64,000 nt of DNA from assembly GCA_016800925.1 (NCBI GenBank), contig JABCPU010000064.1, forward strand, positions 168,069 to 232,068, in the 5' to 3' direction. Shown here piece after piece: positions 1 through 10,948 of this stretch. The first letter of the stretch is position 1. The number at the start of each line of letters is the position of its first letter. The notes below the pieces were generated by a model. The model worked only from the letters and a program-made list of their open reading frames with translations. It was not told the DNA's origin and searched no databases. Origin of the DNA: Suillus spraguei. Its lineage: Eukaryota > Basidiomycota > Agaricomycetes > Boletales > Suillaceae. Made by a program: the position numbers and the translations under genes.

Positions 1-1036
1 GTAGAGTGAGGTTGTGAGTGAGTGAAACATGTCATTATAATAACAGATGGCAGTGACATACCTCGATAGTTTTCTTTTTCGGTCGGTTGTCATAGTCAAC
101 CACTTGTGGTGCATGAAAGCATCTGCGATTCAAGTGGTGATGATGCAGCACTTGATTTTAGCTGCTTAAAGGTCGCCTTATAAGGAGGCATGAGAAACTC
201 AAGGTGCGGAAGACTTGTGGTTCAGCTGTTTTTATGGTGCCATGCAGGACGCAAACACTCACAATTTGAACCTTGTTTCTTCGTTGATTTCAGGGCTCTT
301 TTTTCGTTGATTCCAGGGCTTGTTGATTTGCGGAGTGCAGGGCTGAAAGCTATATTAGACAGAGAATGATAAAAGGAATGAACATACCATCACAAATTAT
401 TTTCACTGTCATGAATACTTCCAACTCAGCCAGAAAACGGTACAGAGCTCAAGTCAAAAACTCACCATGTTCTGACAAATATGACAGCGCAATGTCGCCA
501 TCCACTAAGGCTACCTGTAAAGACAGGAAAATTGGTGTCAAAAGGTGAATCAAGTACACCTCCTCATCACCCAAAAATACTCACTAGCTTGCAGGCCAAA
601 GCTTGAAGATGCAGAGCCCGGCATACCAAAGCGTGAAGTGGCCGATGCAGAGCCCATGTTGCCGCTCCCTCCATTTCGTCAAACACCTGGCCCTATCATG
701 GTTTCTCAGACATACTTATGAAGAATTGTCTTGGAGCATTGATAGGCAGAACTGAAGGATTGTGAGAAAGCAAAACAATTGCAACTGTTAGAAGTAGCAC
801 CTGGTGTGCCCGGCCATGCTCTTACCCTCATTCAAGCAAGCTTGAGAAGACTCATCACTGACCACTGGGATGCAGAAGTGAGGCGTTGTGAAGAGGCCAA
901 GCAGTTACAACTGCTAGAGATACTTCTTGCTGCCCATGGCATTTCCAGACTAGTATAGTGCCGTTATCTGTGGCGTCAGTGCCAGGACCTGAAAAATAAA
1001 GTGGATGTAATCAGTGATGGTTACTTGAGTTCAGAG
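1..1036. other. no intact gene; degenerate sequence with an internal repeated motif
   Basis: No reading frame here looks like a known protein. Two related stretches, about 755-792 and 881-919, share a pattern of the form ttgtgaRaaRgcMaaRcaRttRcaactg, spaced about 126 bp apart. This could be the remnant of a repeated coding segment or an old tandem duplication. The region probably belongs to the transposon-rich block that follows. I cannot name the source. Confidence 0.4.
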
Positions 1037-1860
1037 AGGGTGGCAGGCACAGGAGAGGTGACAGATTCCACATACCGATGTCCTTTCATGTCCTTGCCAC
1101 ATCCACATAGCTCCATTTGGTGCGTCGTTTGTTTTCTGTTCATTATCACTGATTCCACGGCAAGCCTTATTACATGTTGCCTCGTGCTATGTTTACTTAC
1201 GGCAGTTACTACACTCCAGCGCTACTGATCTCGCCTAGAGTATTCCGAGTACATATGATTTAGGATATAAGCACCATGTGCCCTGCATGATAGAAGTACC
1301 TCATTTTACACCATTGCACGTACTATAGGTCAGGATTATTGTCTAGCTCAGGATCTACCCAGTAGTGGACTTAGTCTTTAAAGTTTCCTTATCGCTCGTT
1401 AATCTATCACGCTCATTCTCCGTTACTGCTGGCATACCGCTGGACTTTTGACTGTTACTTTGACTAAACTTCTCACGCACCACTACTTTACCACTGAAAG
1501 TACTGTGGACTTCTTTACTGTTTCTTTGCACCACTCACAACCATTACCGCTACCACTGGTATAACCGCTTGACTTCGCTCACTCGACGCAACTGTTGCTG
1601 ACCATATCTTGACCATGGTAGCACCGCTACACATGATGCTAGTTCCGGCGACATCATCGCTGACCGCGGCAACTTACCGCTGACCACAGCGCTTGTTTCA
1701 CACATAAGTTAGACTCGAACTTGACCATACTGATAGGCATCCCCCTTTAGGGTCAAACGCTCTTCTTCTTACAAGTGAAGCAGACTAGACAGAGCGCAAG
1801 ACTCACATACTAGTTTAGGCAGTGGTTTATCTACAGCCCAGGCTAGGTTGTATCTTTACA
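1037..1860 (-). mobile_element. LTR family A, truncated copy
   Basis: This is the reverse complement of the LTR seen complete at 9984-10948. It keeps the internal blocks (the agtattccgagtacat block, the ctacccagtagtgga block and the tctagtctgcttcact block) and ends at 1860 in ..tttaca, the expected TG..CA-type terminus. The other end, which should begin tgtaacgaacat, is missing or degenerate near 1037. No coding sequence is attached, so it is a relic. Confidence 0.75.
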
Positions 1861-2107
1861 CCAGGTATCCGGAATTCAGGAAATATCTTGTTTGAATCTC
1901 CAGTTTTGAGTTCCAGGTTTTGGGACTTGGCACCCGGCACCCAGCACCTCAATTATCAGTGAATGTCAGACATGGTGCATTCGGGTTTTTCTGCTTTGGG
2001 GTTTAGATTTTGGTGGTCCATGGTAGGTATATGCACTCATAGGGTGCATGTATCCTATGTGTTTGATTCTCTGGTGGCTACATCAGCTGTACGTCTTTAT
2101 GATACAT

Positions 2108-2575
2108 ATCTAGGCCCACCAGTATATGTAATATATTTTACCTCGGCCCACCCATATATGCAATATGCCTCCACGTCGGCCCACCCATCTATGTAAAATT
2201 CCCCCATGTCAGCCCACCTGTCTATGCAATAAATATTTTACTGCACCCTCGGCCCACCCATATATGTAATATTTTCTTACTTCAGCCCACCCATCTATGC
2301 AATAATATTTGCCTTGCATCTCTCTTCAGCCCAGCTGTCCATAATATCCTACTCTACATACTACCCAGATGGGCCCACCCATCTCTGTCAGTGATGATAT
2401 CCCCCTGGCCCATCTGTCAACATCAGAAATCATGTTTCCCTCGGCCCACCCGTCTCTCCCAAAAATAAAAGTCTCCCAGCCCACCCATCTCCATCGGAAA
2501 TAATATTCACCCGGGCCCATCCGTCAACATCGAGGATATACATGACCTCGGCCCATGGTCCACTGGCCTGTCTTG
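2108..2575. repeat. degenerate minisatellite, about 35-bp unit, ggcccaccc core
   Basis: About 13 imperfect units are visible, each starting with ggcccaccc (or ggcccatcc) followed by atctatgcaat-type sequence and an AT-rich tail, with spacing of roughly 30-44 bp. The same motif in reverse orientation surrounds an LTR at 13,121-14,535. Short open frames across it have low complexity and are not credible proteins. Confidence 0.75.
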
Positions 2576-2667
2576 GATGGGATATTATGTGGGTCAGGTG
2601 ACCCGTATAGTATGGAGTTTGTCACTGAAGGGGCTCCCATACTGCAGTTTTACCACATGCACTACCG

Positions 2668-2952
2668 CAGTTTTACCACTTTTGCTACCGCTTGTCTACC
2701 GCTTTCCCACGCTTACCGCTAGTATTACCACTAGTTTCCCACAGACCAGAGGTCACCGCTAGCATCTCGCTACCCCCGACGGCATTCTCACACCTCAGAT
2801 TGGGCATTATCAAACCATATTAACTTAGTATTCCCTTTAGGGTCGAACGCTCTTGCTTTGCAAGTGAAGCAGACTAGACGGAGTGCAAGACTCACATACT
2901 AGTTCAGGCCGTGGTTCATCTACAGCCCAGGCTAGATTGTATCTTTACAACG
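2668..2952 (-). mobile_element. LTR family C, fragment
   Basis: Matches in reverse orientation the LTR piece at 15,828-16,033 and 16,986-17,035: shared blocks include cccacgcttaccgctagt, gaggtcaccgctagc, the tctagtctgcttcactt-type segment and a terminal ..tttaca at about 2951. Family C is a diverged relative of family A, sharing its first 130 bp or so. The left border is not clear. Confidence 0.6.
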
Positions 2953-3093
2953 GTGTGCGGTAAGCATGGGATGCTGCCAGCAATGCTAAAGGGGTAAGAC
3001 GGCCATGGACAAGTGGTAACTCCTATAGACGTGAGACGAGTGCTAAAAGGTAGGGTTCTGAGGCCAGTGCCAATATGTAATATGTTCATTACA
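2953..3093 (+). mobile_element. LTR family A, 3' end fragment
   Basis: Corresponds to the last 140 bp of the family A LTR (gtgcggtaagcatgggatg onward), ending in ..gttcattaca at 3093. It abuts the family C fragment on the left and the relic reverse transcriptase on the right, so three old insertions are stacked here. Confidence 0.65.
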
Positions 3094-4701
3094 CTGGCCA
3101 GTCAGCAATCCCTTTCATTTTAGTGGTATCCATGGCAACTTGTCTGGGCCATATAATTATTCCAGGATACTCCACTTCATCAGCATCAAAGGTACATTTC
3201 TTAGGTTTCAAAAACAAGTGTTCCTTCCATATCTTCATCAACACACACTGGGTTCGTTCCCGATGTTCTTCCATAGTCATTGAAAAGATAAGATGTCGTC
3301 CATATAGATAACCATCCATCCTTCATTGATTTCCTGTTGGAAGGTGCGATTCATATATGCTTGGAATGTAGCCAGAGAGTGGCACAGCCCAAAGAACATG
3401 ACATTAGTCTCATAAAGACCAAATTCCATTGTGAATGCAGATGTTATTATAGTGTCATATACCATACTTCTGATCCCAGATCCGATCAGATCCGATCGAT
3501 TCTATTTCCATCCAGTCCACAGATCCTGTCCGGATCGCCCATCTGAATGTGCCCACTTCTCGCACTCTAACTCCCTTGTGTATATCTGCATCTATCTCCT
3601 TTCGTCATTCCTCCTGTTTCTGTTATCCTGGCTGTGTATACTTCCATCCTGTGTCACTGATCCGTTACCTGTGTTTCATTTCCGATTTGTGCTTACTGAT
3701 CTGCTGTGCATTAACTAATAGATTTCCGTTATACTTCATACATAGCCCTCGGTCCCAGACTCATTGATTATCCATATTAGATACTTACAGTATATAAACC
3801 ACTTGTAGATCTCTGTAGAACCTTAGTTCAAATATCATCTTAGATTCTGCTCATTCTGTTTCCTCTGGACTTGAGTTACCCTCCGCTCTAGTCGCCTTCC
3901 AAGACTTGGAATTGAATCCTTTAGTCTATATCTCCGACTCTATCCTCGGATAGTATATCTCTGTTAGTTTCTAGTTAGGAACTTGTTCCGAAGCTAGCCT
4001 TAATCCTCGTTCCATCTCTACACTCCAGATAACCTTCGGACATCTTTATCCGTCACGCAACTCCTTCCAGATGTTCAGACGTATACCTACTCTCTAAAAT
4101 AAGGGGCATTACTCGGGAAAGGGGCACAGTGCATGAACTGAGGCCAAAGCCCTTCGGATCTTTCACCCTTTGAGTACGGTCTTGACATATAGCTGGATTG
4201 TATATCCATTTTTGTGAAGAATTGGGCATTATGAAGGCAAGTGACAAGAGAAACTGGAAGGGGAAGTGGATAAGTGTTCTTGACTGTCAATTCATTGATG
4301 TATCAATAATCTCGACAGGGATGGAGTTCTCCGCTCTTCTTTCCTATGAAGAAGAAGCCGCTAGCTTGGGGCGATTTCAATTCAGAAATGAAGCCTTATG
4401 TGACATTTTCATCAATGAATGTTTTTACCGATGCACGTTCCTTTTCTGATAATGGGTAGACTTTTGATGTGCGAGGAATAAAACTGGGTTTCATATCAAA
4501 GCAATGATTAATGCCAGGTTGTTTGGGGGGAAGTTTATTCAGACTGTCTTTGGCAAAGATGTCGGAAAAGTTGTGAAGATAGGAGGGTATGAGTTCCTCA
4601 AAAAATTTCTTCTTCTTCTTCTCCTTTTCAGTAGCAGACTCCTGTGCTTTGTTGCTATATTTAGGCGATGGTAATGAAATCGTGGGATTTGTTCCAATCA
4701 C
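3094..4701 (-). pseudogene. reverse transcriptase relic of gypsy element
   Basis: The start of the RT domain is at about 4600-4400 (IPSYLHNFSDIFAKDS, a leader typical of gypsy pol, then SKVYPLSEKE). The palm begins near 4250-4193 (FTKMDIQSSY). After the inserted LTR the sequence resumes with NN and reaches the catalytic YMDD box at 3306-3295, within VIYMDDIL. The thumb region (FLKPKKCTF) follows at about 3215-3190. The aspartates of YMDD are intact but frames change several times and the 735-bp LTR at 3453-4187 interrupts the palm. Family identity is firm; activity is excluded. Confidence 0.85.
3453..4187. mobile_element. solo LTR, family D, with perfect 5-bp TSD
   Basis: 735 bp beginning tgtcatatacc and ending gtcttgaca, giving inverted ends TGTCA/TGACA. 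It is flanked on both sides by tatag (3448-3452 and 4188-4192), a perfect 5-bp target-site duplication. Removing the LTR and one duplication rejoins the reverse transcriptase reading FTKMDIQSSY to NN, as expected for that domain. A second copy in the other orientation lies at 17458-18206. No internal region is present, so this is a solo LTR left by LTR-LTR recombination or a non-autonomous unit. Confidence 0.9.
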
Positions 4702-5138
4702 GAAGTTCTGTCACAGGTGAGGGGTGTATCCATGGACATGTCTTCGGTATCTCGCATGCAGCTTCCATTGATGTCATATTCCACCAAGAATTCCCCATCT
4801 CCAAGTTCATAGGAAGAAATGTCTCATACTTCTGGTGCGCTCCAAACATCCTGCATCATGTTGAATCAATTGTCATCTTTGGTGGGGATTAACGAAGGTG
4901 TAGGTTTATCTTCATTGGAGATTTCTTCGATAGAAGCTGCAGGTGATTGCATGTCAAAGTATTGAGATAATCTTGGCATGACCATATCTTATCCTGGTAA
5001 CTCCTCATTGGCTTTTGGCTTCCCTTGATTCTGTTCTGCTAGTGGTCATTGTTCAGTGTGTTCTGGTCGAGGTTGGTCACCCAGATCAAATTCATTTTTA
5101 TGCTTTTCCACATGTGGAATGGGAGTTATCTGTGGTAC

Positions 5139-5700
5139 TCATATGCGAGGTGGTTCTGCTTTTATCTGAAGTGGTGGTGTGTCGAACATTTCAATAAGAG
5201 GGGTAAATGTTTTCTGAGGAAGTTTCAAGTTCTTCCATTTTGAAGTAGGTTTTTTGTGGCATGGGAAGGCAAGTGATAATCTGTTCTTCTTTCTATCTGT
5301 GTTGATTTTGATTTTGATTTCATCAGATTTAGGTGTCCATGGAAGAGTGAAGGTTTTGGCAGTCCAGTCTATAACTGGATTCATGGCATGCAGCCAAGGG
5401 ATTCTCAAAATAATTTGGTCTCTTCTTCCAAGTCTTGTGATATTGAATTTGCTGTACATGGTTTGATCATCAATTCATACCACCAATAGGAAATAGTGGG
5501 TTATCAGACCTCCCTTTACCAGGGAACAATCAACAATTGTGACTTTGAAAGGTGTTTTCAAATATTATTGCGGAATTTTGTGGAGTTTTACAAACTCCTC
5601 GGAGATAAAGGTTCTGGCTGCTCCAGAATCTATGACAGCAGTGGTGTCAACGGATTTGGAATGTGTACAAGAAAAGAGAGTAATGGGAACAAGACATTTT
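5139..5700 (-). pseudogene. retroviral-type aspartic protease relic (gypsy)
   Basis: On the minus strand near 5650-5590 the frame reads AVIDSGAARTFISEEF, which contains the retropepsin catalytic D-S-G-A motif. About 60 codons downstream, near 5430-5380, it reads LGRRDQIILRIPWL followed by NPVIDW, the conserved C-terminal end of the gypsy protease domain before RT. The two pieces are in different frames. The gene is a relic of the element's pol polyprotein, which the protease would have cut. Confidence 0.8.
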
Positions 5701-5799
5701 TTTTGTTCACCTACTGCTCATACAAGTCTTAGTAATACATTGATTTATTGTTTCCCCAAGCTAAAAATCCTCAATAAGATGATGCACAGTTTTGTCATC

Positions 5800-6602
5800 A
5801 TCTTCTTTCTCAGGAAGTTCTTGGATCTTCACCTGGCGAAGGGGAGTCTTCTTCTTCCTATCAGGACAACTGTCAAAACAGTGTCCAGTTTTGTGGCATC
5901 CAAAGCCCTGACCTTTTATTATGCATTCAGATCATTCCACATCAGAGATGTAATCTACCTCCATGGCATCTTTGCCTTTGGAGCTTACATAACAGTGACT
6001 CCCAAAGTTGTTCTTCTTCTGTTGCAGACGATGAGAAGTGATGCTCTTCAAGTGGGTGTAGTTATTATCAAGTGTGACACAGAGTTTCATGGTTTGATTG
6101 AATGATGTAAGTGTGATACCAGTTTTAAAGAGGCTGGTGAGAAGGCCTTGATTAAGTCTGTCGATGAAGAACTGCTTCTGGGAAGAGTCATCAGTGACTT
6201 CTGCTTGCTGGGAAAGGGCTTGGAAATTAGCAATATATGTTTGAAGGTCTCCACCTTGTTCAAGCTTGTGGAGCTTAGCCATGGCAGTGCCTTCTGGATC
6301 AACGGCTTCAAATTCTTGTTAAACTCTTTGAGGAACTCTAATTATGTTCTGTGTCCAATAGCTATGCCAGTGGTGTTTTTGTTGTTAGGATCCTGGGTGC
6401 TCTTCAAGAACCATTGTGCCCAACTTCCAGCATTTCCTTCATTCATGAAAGAAGTAACAAAGATGATCTTCAACTTGTCAGTTGTATAGGTGTGGTCGTT
6501 CAGATCAAGGTATGCTTTACATGCTATGAGAAAGTGTTCATGAAAGAGAGATAATTCAACATTTATCTTCTTGAAAAAAATCAAGAATGCTATCATATCC
6601 AC
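5800..6602 (-). pseudogene. gag relic with damaged zinc knuckle (gypsy)
   Basis: Two frames cover the Gag capsid-like domain. One at 6602-6342 includes YTTDKLKIIFVTSFMNEG and GSWAQWF. The other, at 6282-5932, includes GDLQTYIANFQAL and QKQFFIDRLNQGL. A CCHC knuckle follows at about 5907-5863 and reads GFGCHKTGHCFDSC, where the first cysteine of the usual C-F-x-C is glycine. Gag packages element RNA in virus-like particles; this copy is frameshifted and inactive. Sequence between 6610 and 7132 shows no clear gene and may be the degraded 5' part of the element. Confidence 0.8.
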
Positions 6603-7137
6603 AGTGATAATTTAGAGCTGGTTAGGGTATAGCACAGGTATGGGTAGTCACACCACAGGTATGGGGGTCACAGTGGAATAGGGGACCACTAAGCAGAGGG
6701 TGAGAGAAGGCAGAGGTCTGTCAGAGTTTGAGTCGGGTTTAACCAAGTCGAGGGGCATCAGTGTGTCAGAAGCAGTAGTAGAGGGCAAGCTTTGTCTGTC
6801 ATTCAATAGCAAGTCTTTGGGCATAGCCCACTCTTACTGGTGAACAGAGCGAGATCGTCTCAATCTATACTTGCATCTTTCCACTTCTTCCCTACAGAGC
6901 ATAGAGCACAAAAGTGAAACTAAAACTTAAAGAACATGAGGAAAAAACACCAGGCATAGCATTCAAATCAGTATAAAGAACCATCTTTTTACTAAAAAAT
7001 ATTTACTGCAGCCAAACTGTATTCCCAATGAGAACTACCACCTAGCGATCAAAAAGCACATTTCATATATAAAAAAAACCCCACCAACACATATCTATCA
7101 AACAGCACACTCCCATCATCAGATTCATCGCCCTTAG

Positions 7138-7612
7138 TGTTACAGTCATATGTGCCCCTATTCATTCTCTCTTTGTTTTCTTACTTGTATATCATGTCAC
7201 ATGACTCCGACTCATATGCTCAACGCATCTGTACTATAGTTGCCTTCCTTATTGGGATACGCACTTACATTCTCACATTTTTCTTGGTACGTGCACACAT
7301 ATTGGTCTATTTAAGCACGTTGTACTTGTAGTAGATTCTTTACTTTAATCTTACTGGGTTTTACCTGGAATCTCCTTTGCTTAGGTCTCCAACCTAAGTC
7401 GTCTTGAATTGTCTCTAAGACTAAGCACTCCTTAGCCTCAGTCTCTATTCTCAAAGAACCTCTTAGACTTGTCTTTGAGGCAGAACCCTTGATAGTACTC
7501 GGAACGCGTTCCTTGTATTTTCACCTTGTCCTCTTCTGGACATTGTAGAACTTCCCAGCAGACCGTCTGTGTCTTCTCACTGTCGCTGGTGATGCCACCC
7601 CAGTTCGTAACA
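7138..7612. mobile_element. solo LTR, family E, with perfect 5-bp TSD
   Basis: 475 bp starting tgttacagtc and ending cagttcgtaaca, with six-base inverted ends TGTTAC/GTAACA. Both flanks are cttag (7133-7137 and 7613-7617), a perfect 5-bp target-site duplication. The duplication shows a complete solo LTR rather than the 5' LTR of the gag relic that follows. A fragment of the same family lies near 17,040-17,170. Confidence 0.88.
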
Positions 7613-7639
7613 CTTAGACACACCAGAGATCAGTCAATG

Positions 7640-8402
7640 TGTACTAGAGCAAGAACATGGAGAGTCAGAACATAAGGTTCTTCAACAGCTAGCAGACGAC
7701 GATGAAGAGTCTTTACCTGGAGCACCAGACCCCTCCACAGTACTCCCAGAGCCACAACTCCAGAACTCTCCAGCACCAGCCATCACAAAAACCCAAGCAC
7801 TCATAAATGCAACAACAAAAATAGCAAAGAGCATGGCAGGTATCCCACCACCAGCATTGTTCCATGGAAAAGAATGCGAGAATGTGCAGAATTTCTTGCA
7901 GAGCATAGAGTTCTACTTTCTAGCTCAACAGATCACAGATGAAGCCACAAAAATTGTGCTATTCAATGCATTGATTTCAGCTGGGTCAAAAGCGGACCAT
8001 TGGTGGACAAGCTTCAATACACAGCACAAACACACATGGTTGGAGGTCAGGACAGCCTTCAAAATGCAATGGCCAGCGATAGTGGCGGCAGGAAAGACTA
8101 AGCTAGAATATTAGAAAGAATTGTTAGCATTAAGGTTGAAAGATGAAGACATTGGAGAATGTACTACCATCACAGACATCACGACATGGTCCCATATCCA
8201 CTTCTATAGTCAGCTCAAAGCATTAGTCCAAAATGCAGGAGCAACAAACACGCTAGTTCTAATTCATCAAGTCCGAGATGCCTTTCCCTGAACCATACAA
8301 GACCTAACGACACCAGCACCACAAGACTGGAATGCATTCCTAAAACTATACACATATCAATTTTATTCAAGCATGTATAACATGCAACTATTTCTTAAGA
8401 GG
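7640..8402 (+). pseudogene. Ty3/gypsy gag relic
   Basis: One frame runs from about 7640 through MAGIPPPALFHGKE (7833 on), NFLQSIEFYFLAQQ and HTWLEVRTAFKMQWP to about 8402. It is broken only by an in-frame TAG at 8112-8114 and a TGA near 8290. Downstream segments DITTWSHIHFYSQLKALV and IHQVRDAFP match the C-terminal half of agaricomycete gypsy Gag proteins as I know them. A purine-rich tract aagagggggaag follows at about 8398, resembling a polypurine tract. No pol is attached. It is a different, less decayed element than the minus-strand gag at 5800-6602. Confidence 0.75.
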
Positions 8403-8554
8403 GGGAAGTAATATTAATTCATGTGGATGCTTTATTATGTGCCTATAGATGGACAAATATGAACTGGGCTAGGAACCAAGGAGTGTGAGTAAGGGTATTC
8501 AGAACCAACAATTCGCAACTGTTCAGCCATCCATATCATCAACTTCATTATAAC

Positions 8555-9983
8555 ATGGCCCTGGATGAATCACTCTTCATTGTCCCCCAGCACACTAAGC
8601 TTCCCTTGATCAAGGCAGAGATCATAGTCCTCAAGGCCCACCTAGAGGACTGAAGGTCTGTGAAAGGTAAACAACGGCTGCATGTTGTGGATGCCATACA
8701 CAAAGAAGCATGCCTCCAAGCTCCCACCCAGGACAAAGGTTTATTGAAAGCTTGGAAAAAGGTATGTGCCAGTGTATGTAGATGCATCTACTGGACACTG
8801 GTGTCATGATAACAGACTTACAAGGAGTGGTTGTACAACAATTGTCACTGGAAAGCCCCCAAGCCACAGATTAAGTATGGCAAGAAATGAACAGCTTGCC
8901 AGGTGTTGGTTGAGCAGCACAAAACCCGCATTCAAGAGGAGACAGGGGAAACTCCTGGGAGTGAGGGAATGATTGTAAAGTGGGGGAGGCTACAAAAAGT
9001 GTCCTTGCCAGTCTGTTGGCAGAGGAGAAGGAAGAGGCAAAATTAATGGCAAGAAGTGGAACAATGAAGCTGCTCCCCAAAAGTCCAGGCAATCATTGCC
9101 AAAACCAAAGGGGCTGGCATGATAGAGCATTTTGCCACTAAAATGTTCAAGCAAGCCGGAATGAGTGTCTTTGTGATGTCAGCATGGCACAACAGCAAAG
9201 GCAAGCTAATGTTAGGAGTGTGGGTGTTATTTGACCTGAACTCTTCTTGGATCAAATGTCATTTAGGCATGACCACAATAATTAGTTCAGCAGCGCTGAG
9301 AGCTTTTTGAAGACAAGGGATTGGAATGACATTTTCAGGCCTGAATGGTAGCAATATATGGGGGAACAATTTTGCGAGATGCTCAGCTAACAGTATTGAT
9401 CAGTATCTTAATTTTATGAATTGAGAAGATGTTCAGGATCAAGATGTCCCTAAGGTTGTCACTTCCAAGAAATGAATGCCACAGAAGCTCTTTGAACTAG
9501 AGGGAGATAATGATGGGTGTCCCATACTTCCTGATACAACAGGATGGAAATGTGGCGATTAACAGCATGTAATTTGGTCATTCTTTTCCATGCATTATGG
9601 TTAGTCTGTCTCCTTTACAGGATTTGCTGGTCATAATTTTTACAGGGATATGCATTGGTAGAACTGAGAAAGGCAAGGTGGTGGTAGTGCCATGGGGTGG
9701 CTTGGTCAAGAACCAATCTGCGTTCTTTGATGGCAAATACTGGCCCACTGATGTACAGCTGGTGGAGCCATCAAAGATGGTCAAAGCAGATGCAACCACT
9801 CTGTTAAACATTTGGCATCACCAACAGGACATGAAGCTGTGTCCTACATTCTGTTTCAAAGGTTGGAAAAATGGTGATGGTGACATCACAACACCAGTGA
9901 AGTCTTTTCTTAAAGCAATGCGCCAAACTGCTCGGGGCAGCAAGAGCCACCCTCAAAATGCTACATATGCACCACAATGCCGC
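8555..9983 (+). pseudogene. degenerate gene of a multi-copy fungal hypothetical family
   Basis: From an ATG at 8555 the frame reads MALDESLFIVPQHTKLPLIK up to a stop near 8652, then resumes as RLHVVDAIHKEACLQAPTQD. Later pieces in shifted frames read QVLVEQHKTRIQEETGETPG, TKGAGMIEHFATKMFKQAG and KVVVVPWGGLVKNQSAFFDG (about 9680-9740). From memory these resemble a hypothetical-protein family present in many copies in some mushroom-forming fungi; no function is known to me. Stops and at least three frame changes make it a pseudogene. Its 3' end is interrupted by the family A LTR at 9984. Confidence 0.55.
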
Positions 9984-10948
9984 TGTAAAGATACAACCTA
10001 GCTTGGGCTGTAGATAAACCACTGCCTAAACTAGTATGTTAGTCTTGCGCTCCGTCTAGTCTGCTTCACTTGTAAGAACAAGAGTGTTCGGCCCTAAAGG
10101 GGGATGCCTATTTAGTATGGTCAAGTTCAAGTCTAACTTATTTGCGAAACAAGTGTCTGAGTCAGCAGTAAGTTGTTGCGGTCAGCAATGATACCGCCGG
10201 AACTAGTGTCGTGTGTTGCGTTGCTACCGCCATCGAGATAAAGTCAGAAACAGTTGCGTCTAGCGAGCGATGTCGAGCAGTGGTCTCAGCGGTAGCAGTA
10301 AGGTTGCGAGCGGTGCAAGGAAACAGTAAGGAAGTCCGCGGTACTTTCAGCGGTAAAGTAGTGGAGCGTGAGAAGTTCAGTCAAAAGTAACAATCAAAAG
10401 TCCAGCGGTATGCCGGCGGTAACGGAGAACAAGTGTGATGTATTAACGAGCGATAAGGGAACTTTAAAGACTATGTCCACTACTGGGTAGATCCAGAGCT
10501 AGACAATAATCCTGACCTATAGTACGTGCAATGGTGTAAAATCAGGTACTGTATCGTGGGGGGTATGCGGTGCTTATATCCTAATTCATATGTACTCGGA
10601 ATACTCTAGGCGAGATCAGTAGCACTGGAGTGTAGTAACCGCCATAAGTAAACATAGCGCGAGGCACTGCGGCACGAGGCAACATGTAATAACGCTTGCC
10701 GTGGAATCAGTGATAACAAACAGGAAACAAACTATGCACCAAATGGAGCTATGCAGACGCGGCAAGGACATGGAAGGACATCGGTTCGTGGAATGAGGTG
10801 CAGCAGTCGGTACAGTGTGCGGTAAGCGTGGGATGCCGCCGGTACTGCTAAAGGGGTAAGAAGGCCATGGACTAGTGATAACTCCTGTAGACATGAGACG
10901 AGTGTCAAAATATGGGGTTTTAAGCCCAGCGCCACTATGTTCGTTACA
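9984..10948 (+). mobile_element. complete solo LTR, family A
   Basis: 965 bp from tgtaaagatacaacc to ..tatgttcgttaca, a TG..CA unit with short inverted ends. Flanks are ccgc and ctgc, an imperfect 4-bp target duplication. The body is packed with gcggta/taccgc hexamers (see findings). There is no protein-coding capacity, so movement must have depended on enzymes from another element. Copies: 1037-1860, 2953-3093, 11212-13120, 16034-16985, and a deleted one at 20303-20643. Confidence 0.82.

Larger units (their letters stand above)
3094..6610 (-). mobile_element. degenerate Ty3/gypsy gag-pol retroelement
   Basis: Read on the minus strand the order is gag (6602-5932), zinc knuckle (about 5907-5863), aspartic protease (about 5650-5139) and reverse transcriptase (about 4701-3094). 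This is the order of Ty3/gypsy (Metaviridae-type) elements. RNase H, integrase and a clear pair of own LTRs are absent; the pol end is cut off by the LTR fragment ending at 3093. Frames are broken many times by stops and shifts, so the element is dead. It carries a later solo LTR insertion at 3453-4187. Confidence 0.85.

Noticed and set aside
1963..2196. 77-codon plus frame
   Set aside because: It is low-complexity translation of the ggcccaccc minisatellite.
7138..7612. 5' LTR of the adjacent plus-strand gag relic
   Set aside because: A perfect cttag duplication flanks this LTR on both sides, which identifies a solo LTR; a 5' LTR would have the duplication only on its outer side.
10616..10894. 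92-codon minus frame inside LTR family A (and similar frames in other copies, for example 12,788-13,189)
   Set aside because: The same frame recurs only because the LTR recurs. It differs in stops between copies and shows no protein family.
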